A DNA stretch of 64,000 bases from Phaeobacter bryozoorum (lineage in GTDB: Bacteria; Pseudomonadota; Alphaproteobacteria; Rhodobacterales; Rhodobacteraceae): NCBI RefSeq assembly GCF_041893525.1, contig NZ_CP169068.1. One strand, written 5' to 3'. The translations under genes were made by a program, and so were the position numbers. The notes beneath the pieces are model-generated. The model made no database searches, was not told the origin of the DNA, and saw only the letters and a program-made list of their open reading frames with translations. Shown here one piece after another: positions 35,234 through 44,196 of the stretch (positions are counted from its first letter, which is position 1; every line of letters starts with the position of its first letter).

Positions 35234-36070
35234 TCATGCCAGCAACCGGCCCGCGCGCACCCACCAGTCAGGATGTGCCGCCTGCAAGGTGGCAGCCGCC
35301 GCCTCTGCCGTCGCCTCGTCGGCAAATAACGCGTAGCAGGTCGCACCTGACCCCGACATCGCGTGAAACAGCGGGGCCAAACCCGACAGCGCGTCGAGAA
35401 CCGCTCCGATCAGAGGCTCGAGCATAATTGCCGCCCCCTGCAGATCGTTGCGCTGACCCGAAAGCCAGGCCGCCAGCTCCTCTGCGCTCTGCCAAACGGG
35501 TAGCCTGTCGGGCATCGGTGGGTTGTCACGTTTCTCCATCGCACGAAAAATCGCCGACGTGGCGACTGACACCCCCGGATTGGCCAGAACAATCGTGCAG
35601 TCGGGCAAGGCTGGCAACCGCTCCAGCTGCTCACCGATACCACGCATCCGCTGGGCGCCCGGCTCCATGCAAACCGGCAGATCCGCTCCCAGGGGGAGAA
35701 CCTCTGCAACTCCGGGAAGAGGTACCTGCCACAGCTCGCACAGGACCCGCAACGTCGCCGCCGCATCGGAGGACCCGCCCCCGATGCCAGAGGCCGGTGG
35801 CAGCTGCTTATCCAACCTCAGCTCCGCCCCCCGCTCGACCTGTAACAGCTCAGCCGCTTTCATCATCAGGTTGGAGCTGTCGGTCGGTACACCCTTTGCC
35901 ATGGCGCCCCCCACCCGCAGGCTCAGGGCGTCGGCAGATACAGCCGTGATCCGGTCCCCGATGTCAGCAAAGACCACAAGCGAATCCAGCAGATGATAGC
36001 CATCTGTGCGCTGGCCGGTCACATGCAGGGTCAGATTGATCTTGGCCGGGGCAAATCCCTCAACCGTCAT
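35234..36070 (-). CDS. ispE: 4-diphosphocytidyl-2-C-methyl-D-erythritol kinase
   Basis: This 278-residue GHMP kinase has the N-terminal substrate motif FAPAKINLTLHVTGQRTDGYH, the ATP-binding glycine loop LPPASGIGGGSSDAAATL near residue 92, and the C-terminal MSGSGATCYALFAD loop. It phosphorylates CDP-methylerythritol in the MEP pathway to isopentenyl diphosphate. The start overlaps the C-terminus of the TPR protein gene by 11 bases, so the two are translated together, although the roles appear unrelated. The gene is convergent with ispB, which uses the pathway product. Confidence 0.95.
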   Translation of the reverse strand: MTVEGFAPAKINLTLHVTGQRTDGYHLLDSLVVFADIGDRITAVSADALSLRVGGAMAKGVPTDSSNLMMKAAELLQVERGAELRLDKQLPPASGIGGGSSDAAATLRVLCELWQVPLPGVAEVLPLGADLPVCMEPGAQRMRGIGEQLERLPALPDCTIVLANPGVSVATSAIFRAMEKRDNPPMPDRLPVWQSAEELAAWLSGQRNDLQGAAIMLEPLIGAVLDALSGLAPLFHAMSGSGATCYALFADEATAEAAAATLQAAHPDWWVRAGRLLA

Positions 36071-37808
36071 GTGCCACGTTCAACGGCGCCGCACCCTCTT
36101 CGGCAAGAACGGCATCAAGCCCGCTTTCCAGCTTGCGGCGAATGCGCTCAGGGTCGGCTTCACTGTCGGTATCTTCGGGGTCGATGAACGACAGCGCGCG
36201 CTTCCACTGGAACTCAGCTTCCCGCGCCCGCCCGACAGCCCAGTAAACATCCCCGAGGTGGTCGTTGACCACAGGGTCGACCGGCATCAATTCAACCGCG
36301 GTTTCCATATGGCCAACCGCCTCTTCATAGCGACCCAGCCGATAGAGTACCCAGCCGAGGCTGTCGACGATATAGCCCGCGTCAGGGCGCGCGGCGACAG
36401 CGCGTTCGATCATCGACAGCGCCTCGTCCAGTTTGATCTGCTTCTCCACCAGAGAATAGCCGAGATAATTCAGAACCTGCGGCTGATCCGGGCGAATTTC
36501 GAGTGCGGCGCGGAAATCCGCCTCTGCCTGCTCCCAATTTTTCAGCCGCTCGTGGCAGATGCCACGGGCATACAGCAGGAACCAACGTCCCTCCACGCTT
36601 TCATCCATCAGCCCCAGCGCGGTGTCATAGGCAGCGACGGCGCCGCTGTAATCCTCCTGCTGCCGCAACAGATCACCCAGATTGGTGTGGACCGGTGCCT
36701 CATTCGGGAAATCACGCGCCAGCTGCTGCAGGACCTCGGCGGCCGCATCAGGTTTGGCGGCGCGACGCAATGCTTCGGCGCGTCCCAGTTCTGCGGCGTG
36801 GTAATCCGGATGCTCGCGCGGCACCTGCTTGTAAAGCTCGATCGACAGGGCGTAGCGGCCCAGCTGGTCAAAGAGCTCCGCAGCCAGCAACAATGCGTCC
36901 ACGTGATCTTCGCGCAAGGCAGCTGCGACACGGGCATACATCAGCACATAGTCATCGGCCATTTCACCATTAAGGGCAGCCCCCATGGTGAAGAACACTT
37001 CGGCAATGCCCTGTGTCGGCGTGGCCGCCAACGTATAGGGAAGGGTTTCGCCGTCCTTCAGCCGTGCGGATAGCGCTGCAAGCCCCGGATCCAGCTGCCC
37101 ATTGAAGGCGTCGGACAGCACATCGAGCGCCTGTTCATTGCGCCCCAGCTGCGACAAAATCTCAAGCCGCGCGATCACCGCCCGACGCGAGGTATTGGTC
37201 AGCTGGCCCTCCTCGGCAGCAAACAGGGCCTCCGCCCCCTCGTAATCCCCGACAGAGGCCAGCGCCAGCGCCCGGTGATAGCGCGCGAAAAGGCCAAGCC
37301 CCTCTTTTTCACCCAAGACGTCAAACTGTGTCAGCGCATCGGACACTGAACCGGCGCCCAGATGTGCCCAGCCCAACAGCAAGCCATCCACCAGGGCATT
37401 GATCTCATACTGCCCCTCTTGCTGAGAGGTCACGCGTTCGATGATGGTCTGATAGTCCTCGGTCAGGACCAGGTTGGCAGTGGTAACGATATTGGCGACC
37501 TGACTGCGCGCGCCCATCTCCGACAGGCGGGTCGCGACCGGCGCGGCCCCTTTGATATCACCCAGCGCAAGCCGGGAAAACACGACATGCTCCATGAGCA
37601 GCGGGTTCTTCGGGTCGCGCACCAGCGCGCGGTTGTAATAATCCGCGGAGGCGCGGAAATCACTATCCAGGGTAGCAGCCCGTGCCGCCAGATACGCACC
37701 CGCCAGCCCATCTGCACGCACCGCATCGGCCTGCACCAGTATCGGCAGGGTGGTCGCCACGGCAAGAGCCGCTGCGCTTGTCAGGCTGCGAAAGAATGGG
37801 ACGGGCAC
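36060..37808 (-). CDS. Periplasmic tetratricopeptide-repeat protein
   Basis: I take the GTG at 37808, which follows GGAGG by about six bases, rather than an ATG 25 codons upstream. The 582-residue product begins with a signal peptide (VPVPFFRSLTSAAALAVATT, Ala-rich end near residue 31). The rest is helical repeats of about 34 residues, clearest in the C-terminal half (for example YDTALGLMDESVEGRWFLLY, ADFRAALEIRPDQPQVLNYL and IVDSLGWVLYRLGRYEEAVG). TPR arrays make protein-protein contacts, and the partner is not visible. It overlaps ispE by 11 bases. A terminator lies upstream of its start region. Confidence 0.85.
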   Translation of the reverse strand: MPVPFFRSLTSAAALAVATTLPILVQADAVRADGLAGAYLAARAATLDSDFRASADYYNRALVRDPKNPLLMEHVVFSRLALGDIKGAAPVATRLSEMGARSQVANIVTTANLVLTEDYQTIIERVTSQQEGQYEINALVDGLLLGWAHLGAGSVSDALTQFDVLGEKEGLGLFARYHRALALASVGDYEGAEALFAAEEGQLTNTSRRAVIARLEILSQLGRNEQALDVLSDAFNGQLDPGLAALSARLKDGETLPYTLAATPTQGIAEVFFTMGAALNGEMADDYVLMYARVAAALREDHVDALLLAAELFDQLGRYALSIELYKQVPREHPDYHAAELGRAEALRRAAKPDAAAEVLQQLARDFPNEAPVHTNLGDLLRQQEDYSGAVAAYDTALGLMDESVEGRWFLLYARGICHERLKNWEQAEADFRAALEIRPDQPQVLNYLGYSLVEKQIKLDEALSMIERAVAARPDAGYIVDSLGWVLYRLGRYEEAVGHMETAVELMPVDPVVNDHLGDVYWAVGRAREAEFQWKRALSFIDPEDTDSEADPERIRRKLESGLDAVLAEEGAAPLNVAHDG

Positions 37809-37883
37809 GGGGGGCCTCCTCGTTGGTGACTGGTCAAATACTGCCTCGCCACAAAGCGTAGAACGCCGCCCCTTAACACGCAA

Positions 37884-37907
37884 TGGGGCAGCCCGCAGGC
37901 TGCCCCA
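37884..37907 (-). terminator. Terminator after the ETF-QO gene
   Basis: TGGGGCAGCC (37884-37893) pairs perfectly with GGCTGCCCCA (37898-37907) around a four-base loop. It lies 31 bases after the ETF-QO stop on the minus strand. The T tract is weak in that direction, so termination may be partial. Confidence 0.6.
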
Positions 37908-37937
37908 ATTATTCCGGCAAATACCTGCCGAAACCGA

Positions 37938-39584
37938 TCACATATTCGGGTAGTTCGGCCCGTCACCGCCCTGCGGTGTGGTCCAAGTGATATTCTGGCT
38001 CGGATCCTTGATGTCGCAGGTCTTGCAGTGGACGCAGTTCTGGAAGTTGATCACGAACTCCGGCTTACCGTCCTTCTCCACAACCTCATAGACACCCGCT
38101 GGGCAATAGCGCTGCGCAGGCTCCGCGAACTTTGGCAGGTTGACGCTGATCGGCGTGTCCAGATTGCTCAGACGCAGGTGGCAGGGCTGGCTCTCTTCGT
38201 GGTTGGTCGCCGCAAAGGCAACGTTGGTCAGGCGGTCAAACGACAGCACACCATCGGGTTTGGGATAGTCGATGGGTTTGTGCTTGGAGGCTTCCTCGGT
38301 TGCCTCTGCGTCATTTTTACCGTGACCCAAAGTGCCAAACAGCGAAAAGCCCAACGTATTGGTCCACATATCCAGACCACCCAGCATCAGCGAGGCGGTG
38401 AGGCCCCACTTCGACCACATCGGTTTGACGTTGCGCACTTTCTTCAGGTCGGCACCGATCGCGCCGTCGCGGACACTGACCTCATAGTCGGCAAGTTCGT
38501 CGCCCGAACGCTCAGCCTTGATCGCGTCATAGGCGGCTTCGGCGGCTGCCTTGCCCGACAGCATGGCGTTGTGGTTGCCCTTGATGCGCGGCACGTTGAC
38601 CATGCCAGCCGAGCAACCCAAGAGCGCCACGCCGGGGGCGACCAGCTTCGGCATCGACTGATAGCCACCTTCGGTGATCGCACGGGCGCCATAAGCCACG
38701 CGCTTACCGCCTTTCAGCAGCTCAGCCACCATCGGATGGTGCTTGAAGCGCTGGAATTCCATGTAGGGGTACAAATGCGGGTTCTTGTAGTTCAGGTGAA
38801 CCACGAAACCGACGTAAACCTGATTGTTGTCGAGGTGATAGATAAAGGAACCGCCACCCGCGTTGGACCCCAGCGGCCAGCCCATGGTGTGGGTGACAGA
38901 GCCCTCTTTGTGCTTGGCAGGATCAATTTCCCAGATCTCTTTCATGCCAACACCGTATTTCTGCGGCTCCTTGCCGTCAGACAGGCTGTATTTGGCAATC
39001 ACTTCTTTGGAAAGCGAGCCGCGCACACCTTCGGAGAGGAAGACATATTTGCCGTGCAGTTCCATCCCCGGCTCGGTGTTCGGACCATAGGTACCGTCGG
39101 ATTCCAGACCAAAGACACCGGCAACCACGCCTTTGACTTCGCCATTGTCACCATAGACCAATTCGGAACAGGCCATACCCGGGAAGATCTCGACGCCCAG
39201 CTCTTCTGCCTGCTCAGCCATCCAGCGGCAGACATTGCCCATCGAGACGATGTAGTTGCCATGGTTGTTCATCAGCGGCGGCATCGGGAAGTTCGGGATG
39301 CGGATCTGCCCCGCCTCACCCAGCATGTAGAAATTGTCGTCCTTGACCGGAACGTTCAGTGGCGCGCCTTTTTCTTTCCAGTCGGGAATCAGTGCATCCA
39401 GCCCGCAGGGGTCCAGCACCGCGCCGGACAGGATATGCGCACCCACTTCAGAGCCTTTTTCCAGCACCACGACCTGCAGGTCGCTGTCCAGCTGTTTCAA
39501 ACGGATCGCCGCAGACAGACCAGCCGGGCCTGCCCCAACGATCACAACGTCGTATTCCATTGCTTCGCGTTCAATCTCGGCCAT
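37938..39584 (-). CDS. Electron transfer flavoprotein-ubiquinone oxidoreductase
   Basis: The 548-residue enzyme begins MAEIEREAMEYDVVIVGAGP, with the FAD motif GAGPAGLSAAIRL, the GAHILSGAVLDP block and a second FAD contact GVALLGCSAGMVNVPRIKG near 330. The C-terminus carries the single [4Fe-4S] cluster with cysteines in RYCPAGVYE and FQNCVHCKTCDIKDP and ends NYPNM, the usual length. It passes electrons from ETF, fed by acyl-CoA and other dehydrogenases, to ubiquinone at the inner membrane. SoxR lies upstream on the same strand with about 160 bases between. The acyl-CoA dehydrogenase at 51300 is a possible electron source. Confidence 0.95.
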   Translation of the reverse strand: MAEIEREAMEYDVVIVGAGPAGLSAAIRLKQLDSDLQVVVLEKGSEVGAHILSGAVLDPCGLDALIPDWKEKGAPLNVPVKDDNFYMLGEAGQIRIPNFPMPPLMNNHGNYIVSMGNVCRWMAEQAEELGVEIFPGMACSELVYGDNGEVKGVVAGVFGLESDGTYGPNTEPGMELHGKYVFLSEGVRGSLSKEVIAKYSLSDGKEPQKYGVGMKEIWEIDPAKHKEGSVTHTMGWPLGSNAGGGSFIYHLDNNQVYVGFVVHLNYKNPHLYPYMEFQRFKHHPMVAELLKGGKRVAYGARAITEGGYQSMPKLVAPGVALLGCSAGMVNVPRIKGNHNAMLSGKAAAEAAYDAIKAERSGDELADYEVSVRDGAIGADLKKVRNVKPMWSKWGLTASLMLGGLDMWTNTLGFSLFGTLGHGKNDAEATEEASKHKPIDYPKPDGVLSFDRLTNVAFAATNHEESQPCHLRLSNLDTPISVNLPKFAEPAQRYCPAGVYEVVEKDGKPEFVINFQNCVHCKTCDIKDPSQNITWTTPQGGDGPNYPNM

Positions 39585-39742
39585 CGAAGGCTCCTTAGGC
39601 TATGGCTCAGGACCAGCCGGTGCAGGCTGTGCGTCCTTGGCGCAATTTTCTTTCGCGGTTGCTTAGCGGGTGCCAGAGGCTCTGGTCAATCCAAACTCTA
39701 CGTTACGATGATCTAGAACCCTCAATTGCGACAAATGGTGCG

Positions 39743-40237
39743 TCAAATATCGTCATTTGGCGCGCCGTTCCCGTCTTTGGCCAGATCCGCTGGCCGGTCC
39801 CCCATCAGATAGCGCGGCCCCTGCCCCTTGGAAGCGGCAGCATCATCCGGATTGTACAACTTGCAATTGGGCAGCGACAGGCAGCCACAGCCGATGCAGC
39901 CATCCAGATTGTCACGAAGCCGCTCCAACGTTTCGATTCGGGCGTTCAGGTGCTCGCGGAACTGCGCTGAAAGCCGCGTCCAGTCAGCCTTGGTCGGGGT
40001 GCGCCCACCCGGCAGGCTCTTCAGAAACCCCTGGATCTCAGGCAGGGAAAACCCAAACTTCTGCGCGATCATCACAAAACTCAGCCGCCGCAGGTCCGCC
40101 CGGTGGAACCGCCGTTGTCCTCCCGCATTCCGCCAGGGCTCAACCAGACCCTGCAACTCATAATAGCGGATAGCAGACACGGCGAGCCCGGTTCGCTCCG
40201 CAAGATATCCGATCGACACGCCAGCTGACTTTGCCAT
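39743..40237 (-). CDS. soxR: SoxR redox-sensing transcriptional activator
   Basis: This 164-residue MerR-family regulator starts SIGYLAERTGLAVSAIRYYE, the winged helix-turn-helix of the family, followed by RRFHRADLRRLSFVM. A dimerisation helix (LSAQFREHLNARIETLERLR) leads to the [2Fe-2S] motif CIGCGCLSLPNC near residue 114, which matches the C-x2-C-x-C-x5-C of SoxR. The cluster senses redox-cycling compounds and superoxide. It is divergent from a VOC-fold protein, its likely target, with a dyad-bearing intergenic region. The C-terminal tail after the cluster is about 40 residues, longer than E. coli SoxR. Confidence 0.92.
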   Translation of the reverse strand: MAKSAGVSIGYLAERTGLAVSAIRYYELQGLVEPWRNAGGQRRFHRADLRRLSFVMIAQKFGFSLPEIQGFLKSLPGGRTPTKADWTRLSAQFREHLNARIETLERLRDNLDGCIGCGCLSLPNCKLYNPDDAAASKGQGPRYLMGDRPADLAKDGNGAPNDDI

Positions 40238-40285
40238 AACCCCTCCATCACCCTGATAATCAACTGAAAAATAATAGGCTTACAG

Positions 40286-40332
40286 CTTCACCTTCAAGGT
40301 AAAGAAAAACCTTGATCTAAAGTTAGGTTGAG
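40286..40332 (+). promoter_or_regulatory. Candidate SoxR operator between soxR and the VOC gene
   Basis: The 19-base near-palindrome CTTCACCTTCAAGGTAAAG (40286-40304) has only one mismatched pair around a central C. Next to it, CTTGATCTAA and TTAGGTTGAG (40311-40332) form a second looser dyad that includes a TTGATC -35-like box with 19 bases to TAGCCT, the long spacer typical of MerR-type promoters. These lie 49-95 bases from the soxR start and 51-97 bases from the VOC start. A role in SoxR binding is inferred from position. Confidence 0.5.
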
Positions 40333-40382
40333 AAATTAGCCTACAGGTAATCGATCCAAACTGACAAGCATCGGAGCCTGAT

Positions 40383-40766
40383 ATGACTGTACGTCTTGAA
40401 CATGCAAACATCACCGTTTCTTCCCCTGAAGCCACCGCCGCCTGGATGCAGGATGTGTTCGGCTGGCGCATTCGCTGGCAGGGCGAGGCTATCAACGGCG
40501 GCTACAGCCTGCATATCGGTGGTTCTGACAGTTATCTTGCGCTCTACTGCCCCCCGGAACCGCTGGCCAAAGCCCCGATCAGCTACGGCATCACCGGAGG
40601 GCTCAATCACATTGCCGTCGTCGTTGATGATCTGAGCACGGTCGAGACCCGTGTACGGGATGCAGGCTTCACCCCAGGTGAGCATCACGACTACGAGCCG
40701 GGTCGCAGGTTCTACTTCCGCGACCGCGACAATATCGAATTCGAGGTGGTGGAATATGATGCTTGA
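40383..40766 (+). CDS. VOC (glyoxalase/bleomycin-resistance) family protein
   Basis: The 127-residue protein has two beta-alpha-beta-beta-beta repeats of the vicinal-oxygen-chelate fold: VRLEHANITVSSPEATAAWM at the start with a possible metal-binding His, LNHIAVVVDDLSTVETRVRD in the middle, and YFRDRDNIEFEVVEY at the end with the conserved terminal Glu. Members include glyoxalase I, dioxygenases and resistance proteins. The divergent SoxR gene and operator suggest a role in redox or xenobiotic stress. The reaction is unknown. Confidence 0.85.
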   Translation: MTVRLEHANITVSSPEATAAWMQDVFGWRIRWQGEAINGGYSLHIGGSDSYLALYCPPEPLAKAPISYGITGGLNHIAVVVDDLSTVETRVRDAGFTPGEHHDYEPGRRFYFRDRDNIEFEVVEYDA

Positions 40767-41204
40767 TCTGCTCTGGCACGCCAGCCGCCCGCGCGCGGTC
40801 CTGCCTCCGCGCCTCATCACGCCTGACGCCGAACGCTCGAAGCGGCAACCTGTGATACAGCCATGCTTCGGGCGGGAAGAAACCCTGCTCGGGTACAGCC
40901 GTCTGCTAAAGCTGCTGCGGCAACTGGATCCGCGCCCGCGGGTGCCCCGTCACAGCATCACCGGCAAGACGTCCACCACGGCGCAGGTTCGCTGACCTTA
41001 CTCCGTAACGGCAGGACTGCGAGGCGCCCGCCCGTCGTCCCGCCTGTCCATGACGCGTTTGCCGCCACACCGCGCCCCGGACAGGCGCAAAGCGGACAGG
41101 CGTAAAAAAGCGGAGTTTTCCGCCTGTTGGCATGAAATCGCTGTGGACAGCCCCTGCCGCCCTCTTGCATTCGGCGGCAGGATTGGGTCAGGTAAATAAG
41201 ACAT
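40767..41204. other. Gene-free region before greA with direct repeat and hairpins
   Basis: I see no supported gene here. A 79-codon frame overlaps the VOC stop but has no family or ribosome-binding site. A direct repeat GGACAGGCG occurs twice (about 41082-41102). Hairpins are GCGGA/TCCGC near 41110-41122, which has a run of T on the minus strand, and CCTGCCGCC (41153-41161) with GGCGGCAGG (41173-41181). The region leads into the strong hairpin of the greA leader and could include a promoter and an untranslated RNA. Confidence 0.45.
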
Positions 41205-41254
41205 AACCGGTTTGTCCCGCTGTCAGTCTGGCAGTGGGACAAACCGGTTTTCCT
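41205..41254 (+). terminator. Terminator-like hairpin in the greA leader
   Basis: AACCGGTTTGTCCC (41205-41218) and GGGACAAACCGGTT (41236-41249) form a perfect 14-base-pair stem around 17 bases, followed by TTTTCCT-type sequence. It ends 62 bases before the greA ATG, in the same orientation, so a transcript from upstream would stop or attenuate here before greA. It recalls the E. coli greA leader (GraL), which is a terminated transcript, but the sequences are not alike. Confidence 0.75.
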
Positions 41255-41311
41255 ATAGACGCGAACCGCCACGGCCGGTGGCCAAACCTGACACGATATC
41301 TGGACACAGAC

Positions 41312-41782
41312 ATGGAAAAGATCCCGATGACCCCCGCGGGTCACGCCGCCCTAGAAGCTGAATTGAAGACCCTGAAGTCGGTCGAACGCCCGGCCATCAT
41401 CAAGGCCATTGCCGAAGCCCGCGAACTCGGCGATCTTTCGGAAAACGCCGAATATCATTCCGCGCGCGAAAAACAGTCCTTCATCGAAGGCCGCATCAAA
41501 GAGCTGGAAGGCATCCTGTCGCTCGCCGATGTGATCAACCCGGCAAAACTGTCCGGCGCGATCAAATTCGGCGCCAAGGTCACCGTCGTCGACGAAGACA
41601 CCGATGAGGAAAAGACCTGGCAGATCGTCGGCGAGCATGAGGCCAATATCGAAGCTGGCCTTCTGAACATCAAATCCCCGATCGCCCGCGCTCTGATTGG
41701 CAAGGAAGAAGGCGACAGCGTCGAGGTCCGCACCCCAGGCGGCGACCGCGCCTATGAAATCCTCAAGATCGTCTTTTCCTGA
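41312..41782 (+). CDS. greA: Transcription elongation factor GreA
   Basis: The 156-residue protein begins MEKIPMTPAGHAALEAELKT, the GreA coiled-coil start, with the catalytic acidic tip in ELGDLSENAEYHSAREKQ (about residues 36-53). The C-terminal globular domain contains GAKVTVVDEDTDEEKTWQIVG and ends KIVFS. GreA enters the RNA polymerase secondary channel and stimulates cleavage of backtracked RNA. An upstream in-frame ATG at 41234 would add 26 residues and falls inside the leader hairpin, so I use 41312. The hairpin and gap ahead suggest attenuation of greA. Confidence 0.96.
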   Translation: MEKIPMTPAGHAALEAELKTLKSVERPAIIKAIAEARELGDLSENAEYHSAREKQSFIEGRIKELEGILSLADVINPAKLSGAIKFGAKVTVVDEDTDEEKTWQIVGEHEANIEAGLLNIKSPIARALIGKEEGDSVEVRTPGGDRAYEILKIVFS

Positions 41783-41893
41783 TACGCATTACCGGCTCGG
41801 CGCCAGTCACCGGCGCCCCGCCATGTCCATCTCGCCGCCGCGCCATGCGGCATATGCCAACCTCTCTCGCCACCCTCTGTTTCGAGCAACAGT

Positions 41894-42916
41894 ATGACCC
41901 GCACCAGTTCCACCGCTGCAAAGCCGCCCACCAGCGCCCTCGACGCGCCGCCGGAACGACCGGTCTTTGGCCTGATCGAGGCTGCGGCGCTTGCGTTGAG
42001 CGCGTTGTGGCTGCTCGTGGTTGTCGCAGTTTTCGTGCTGGGTGGTACGCCTGACGCGACGCCTGCGGCGGGATGGTCGGATATCCTGCTGCGGATCGTC
42101 GCTGTGGTCCTGCCTGTCCTCCTGATCTGGGTCGGTGCTATCGCCCTGCGATCCGCCCAGGTGATGCGGGATGAATCGCAGCGCCTGCACGCTGCCATCG
42201 ACGGAATGCGCAACGCCTATATCGCCCATGCGCAGCAGGCGGCTTCGGTCTCAGAACCCTCCGTCACACGCAAGTTGGACGAGATTGCCGCCGCGACCCG
42301 CAAGACGGAAACCGCCCTCGCGACATTTCACACCAGCCGCCGTGATCGACCCATGCCGGGCATATCCACCACCGCGGCGACGGGCGGCGACGCGACCGAT
42401 CAGGGATTGCTGGCGCTTGGCACACCCGCCGAGGATTTTGCAGCCCCGCTGCCTGCTCCGCAATTGATCCGGGCCCTGAATTTTCCTGAAACCGCCGAAG
42501 ACGAGGAAGGCTTTGCCGCCCTGCGCCTTGCCTTGCGGGACCGCAAAGCCGCCCAGATCATTCAGGCCGCGCAGGATGTGCTCACCCTGCTCAGCCAGGA
42601 TGGCATCTACATGGACGACCTGCGCCCCGATATGGCCCGACCAGAGATCTGGCGACAGTTCGCCCAGGGCACACGCGGTCGCGCCGTTGCCGCATTGGGC
42701 GGCGTGAGGGATCGCAGCTCACTTGCCCTGACAAATGCGCGGATGAAACAGGATCCGATCTTTCGCGATGCCGCACATCATTTCCTGCGCCGCTTTGACC
42801 AGATGCTGGCGGAATTTGAACAAGAGGCCAGCGACGCCGAGATATCATCGCTTGGCGAAACCCGCACCGCCCGCGCCTTCATGCTGCTGGGGCGGGTCGC
42901 TGGCACCTTTGACTGA
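41894..42916 (+). CDS. Hypothetical membrane protein with coiled coil
   Basis: The 340-residue product has two membrane segments near 25-49 and 65-87 after a Pro/Ala-rich start, then a helical stretch (AQVMRDESQRLHAAIDGMRN, about 87-107) that looks like a short coiled coil. A conserved-looking C-terminal half follows with RDRKAAQIIQAAQDVLTLLS and FLRRFDQMLAEFEQEASDAE. The family is a common roseobacter orphan and no activity motif is present. It stands 111 bases after greA on the same strand, followed by a convergent molybdenum-cofactor operon. Function unknown. Confidence 0.7.
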   Translation: MTRTSSTAAKPPTSALDAPPERPVFGLIEAAALALSALWLLVVVAVFVLGGTPDATPAAGWSDILLRIVAVVLPVLLIWVGAIALRSAQVMRDESQRLHAAIDGMRNAYIAHAQQAASVSEPSVTRKLDEIAAATRKTETALATFHTSRRDRPMPGISTTAATGGDATDQGLLALGTPAEDFAAPLPAPQLIRALNFPETAEDEEGFAALRLALRDRKAAQIIQAAQDVLTLLSQDGIYMDDLRPDMARPEIWRQFAQGTRGRAVAALGGVRDRSSLALTNARMKQDPIFRDAAHHFLRRFDQMLAEFEQEASDAEISSLGETRTARAFMLLGRVAGTFD

Positions 42917-42985
42917 CGGTTTCCGCCCGCGCTCCGGTTACATGCCAAAACTGGCGTAGGGAATAAAACGGACGGGATCCCCCGG

Positions 42986-44194
42986 CTAAATCACCGCAGC
43001 GGCATCCGCCAGTTCCACCAGACCTTCGGCCCAACTCAGCGAACTGACACGGCCCGACCCTTCTGATTTGAAGACCTCAACCTGACCGTTGCGTACACGG
43101 GCGCGCAAATATTCTCGCCGTCCCGGCTTTTTGCGTTTCTCAAAGGCGGCTGGCAAATCAAACCCCTGCGGCTCAGCCCAGCTTGCCCCCGCCATCAGCC
43201 CCATCGCAGGGCGGGCAAAGATCAACGTGCAGACCATCGCGGCCACCGGATTGCCCGGCAGACCGAACACCGGCGTTCCCTGCCAAATCCCCAGCGCCAG
43301 CGGTCGGCCCGGTTTCAGGGCAATCCGCCATTGCTGCATGGCCCCGCTTTCGCGCAGCAGCGCCGACATATGATCCTCATCCCCGGCAGAGGCACCACCA
43401 CTTGTCAGGATCACATCCACCGCCTCAGCCGCAGCGTCCAGGCGACGTCGCAGAGCGGCGCGATCGTCGGCAGCTTTGCCCAGATCCACAGCGTCGAACC
43501 CCATCTTTGCCAGCAGCGCGAGCAGCATCGGGCGATTGGCATCGTAAATCTGCCCTGCCGCAGCCGTCTCACCCGGCTCGACCAGTTCATCTCCCGTCGA
43601 TAGCACACCCACCCGCAGCATTTGCCGCACCGGTAGCTCAGACAATCCCGTGGCAGAGGCCAGCGCCAGATCCGCAGGGGTCACCACCCGACCCTTAGTC
43701 AGGATCCGATCGCCGACGGCGGCATCTTCGCCAGCCCGGCGAGTATTGGCGCCCAGTTTAAGTGGTCCGTGAAAAGCAATCTGCGCACCATCGCAGGTTA
43801 CGTCCTCTTCAAGAATGACGGTATCAACCCCCCTAGGCAACGCCGCCCCTGTCAGAATGCGGATGGCCTGCCCGGGAGCAACCTCGCCTTCATGGGCCAG
43901 CCCCGCCGCCGCACGCCCCTCGCTCAGCGGCATCACCTGCGGCCCCTCTCCGGCGGGACCCGCAAACCCGTAGCCATCCACGGCCGTGTTCGCCTGCGGC
44001 GGGTTGCTGCGCGCGGCAAAAACATCCTCAGCCAGAACCCGCCCCAAAGCCTGCCCCAATGGCAGAACCTCTGCCGCCGTCACTGCCGTGAGATTTCGCC
44101 GCAAGTGATCCAGCGCGTCATCCACCGGTGTCCAATCGACGCCTGCCGGCAGAGCAAAGCAATCATTACGCAGGGGTGGCGGGGCAAGGCTCAT
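42986..44194 (-). CDS. moeA: Molybdopterin molybdenumtransferase MoeA
   Basis: The 402-residue protein has the MoeA order: LPLGQALGRVLAEDVFAARSNPPQ at about residues 41-64, TAVDGYGFA near 69, RILTGAALPRGVDTVILEED near 110, DANRPMLLALLAKMG near 230, VDVILTSGGASAGDEDHM near 260, and GRPLALGIWQGTPVFGLPGNPVAAMV near 298. It inserts molybdate into adenylated molybdopterin. It starts two bases after the X gene and closes the moeA-X-mobB-mobA run. Motifs are complete. Confidence 0.95.
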   Translation of the reverse strand: MSLAPPPLRNDCFALPAGVDWTPVDDALDHLRRNLTAVTAAEVLPLGQALGRVLAEDVFAARSNPPQANTAVDGYGFAGPAGEGPQVMPLSEGRAAAGLAHEGEVAPGQAIRILTGAALPRGVDTVILEEDVTCDGAQIAFHGPLKLGANTRRAGEDAAVGDRILTKGRVVTPADLALASATGLSELPVRQMLRVGVLSTGDELVEPGETAAAGQIYDANRPMLLALLAKMGFDAVDLGKAADDRAALRRRLDAAAEAVDVILTSGGASAGDEDHMSALLRESGAMQQWRIALKPGRPLALGIWQGTPVFGLPGNPVAAMVCTLIFARPAMGLMAGASWAEPQGFDLPAAFEKRKKPGRREYLRARVRNGQVEVFKSEGSGRVSSLSWAEGLVELADAAAVI

Positions 44195-44196
44195 AT

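Noticed and set aside
38028..39716. 562-codon open frame opposite the ETF-QO gene
   Set aside because: The opposite strand encodes a full-length ETF-QO with FAD and iron-sulfur motifs. The shadow frame lacks any recognisable domain or ribosome-binding site.
40756..40995. Possible 79-residue gene overlapping the VOC stop
   Set aside because: The frame starts at ATGATG inside the VOC stop region but has no ribosome-binding site, no family resemblance, and an Arg/Pro-rich composition typical of chance frames.
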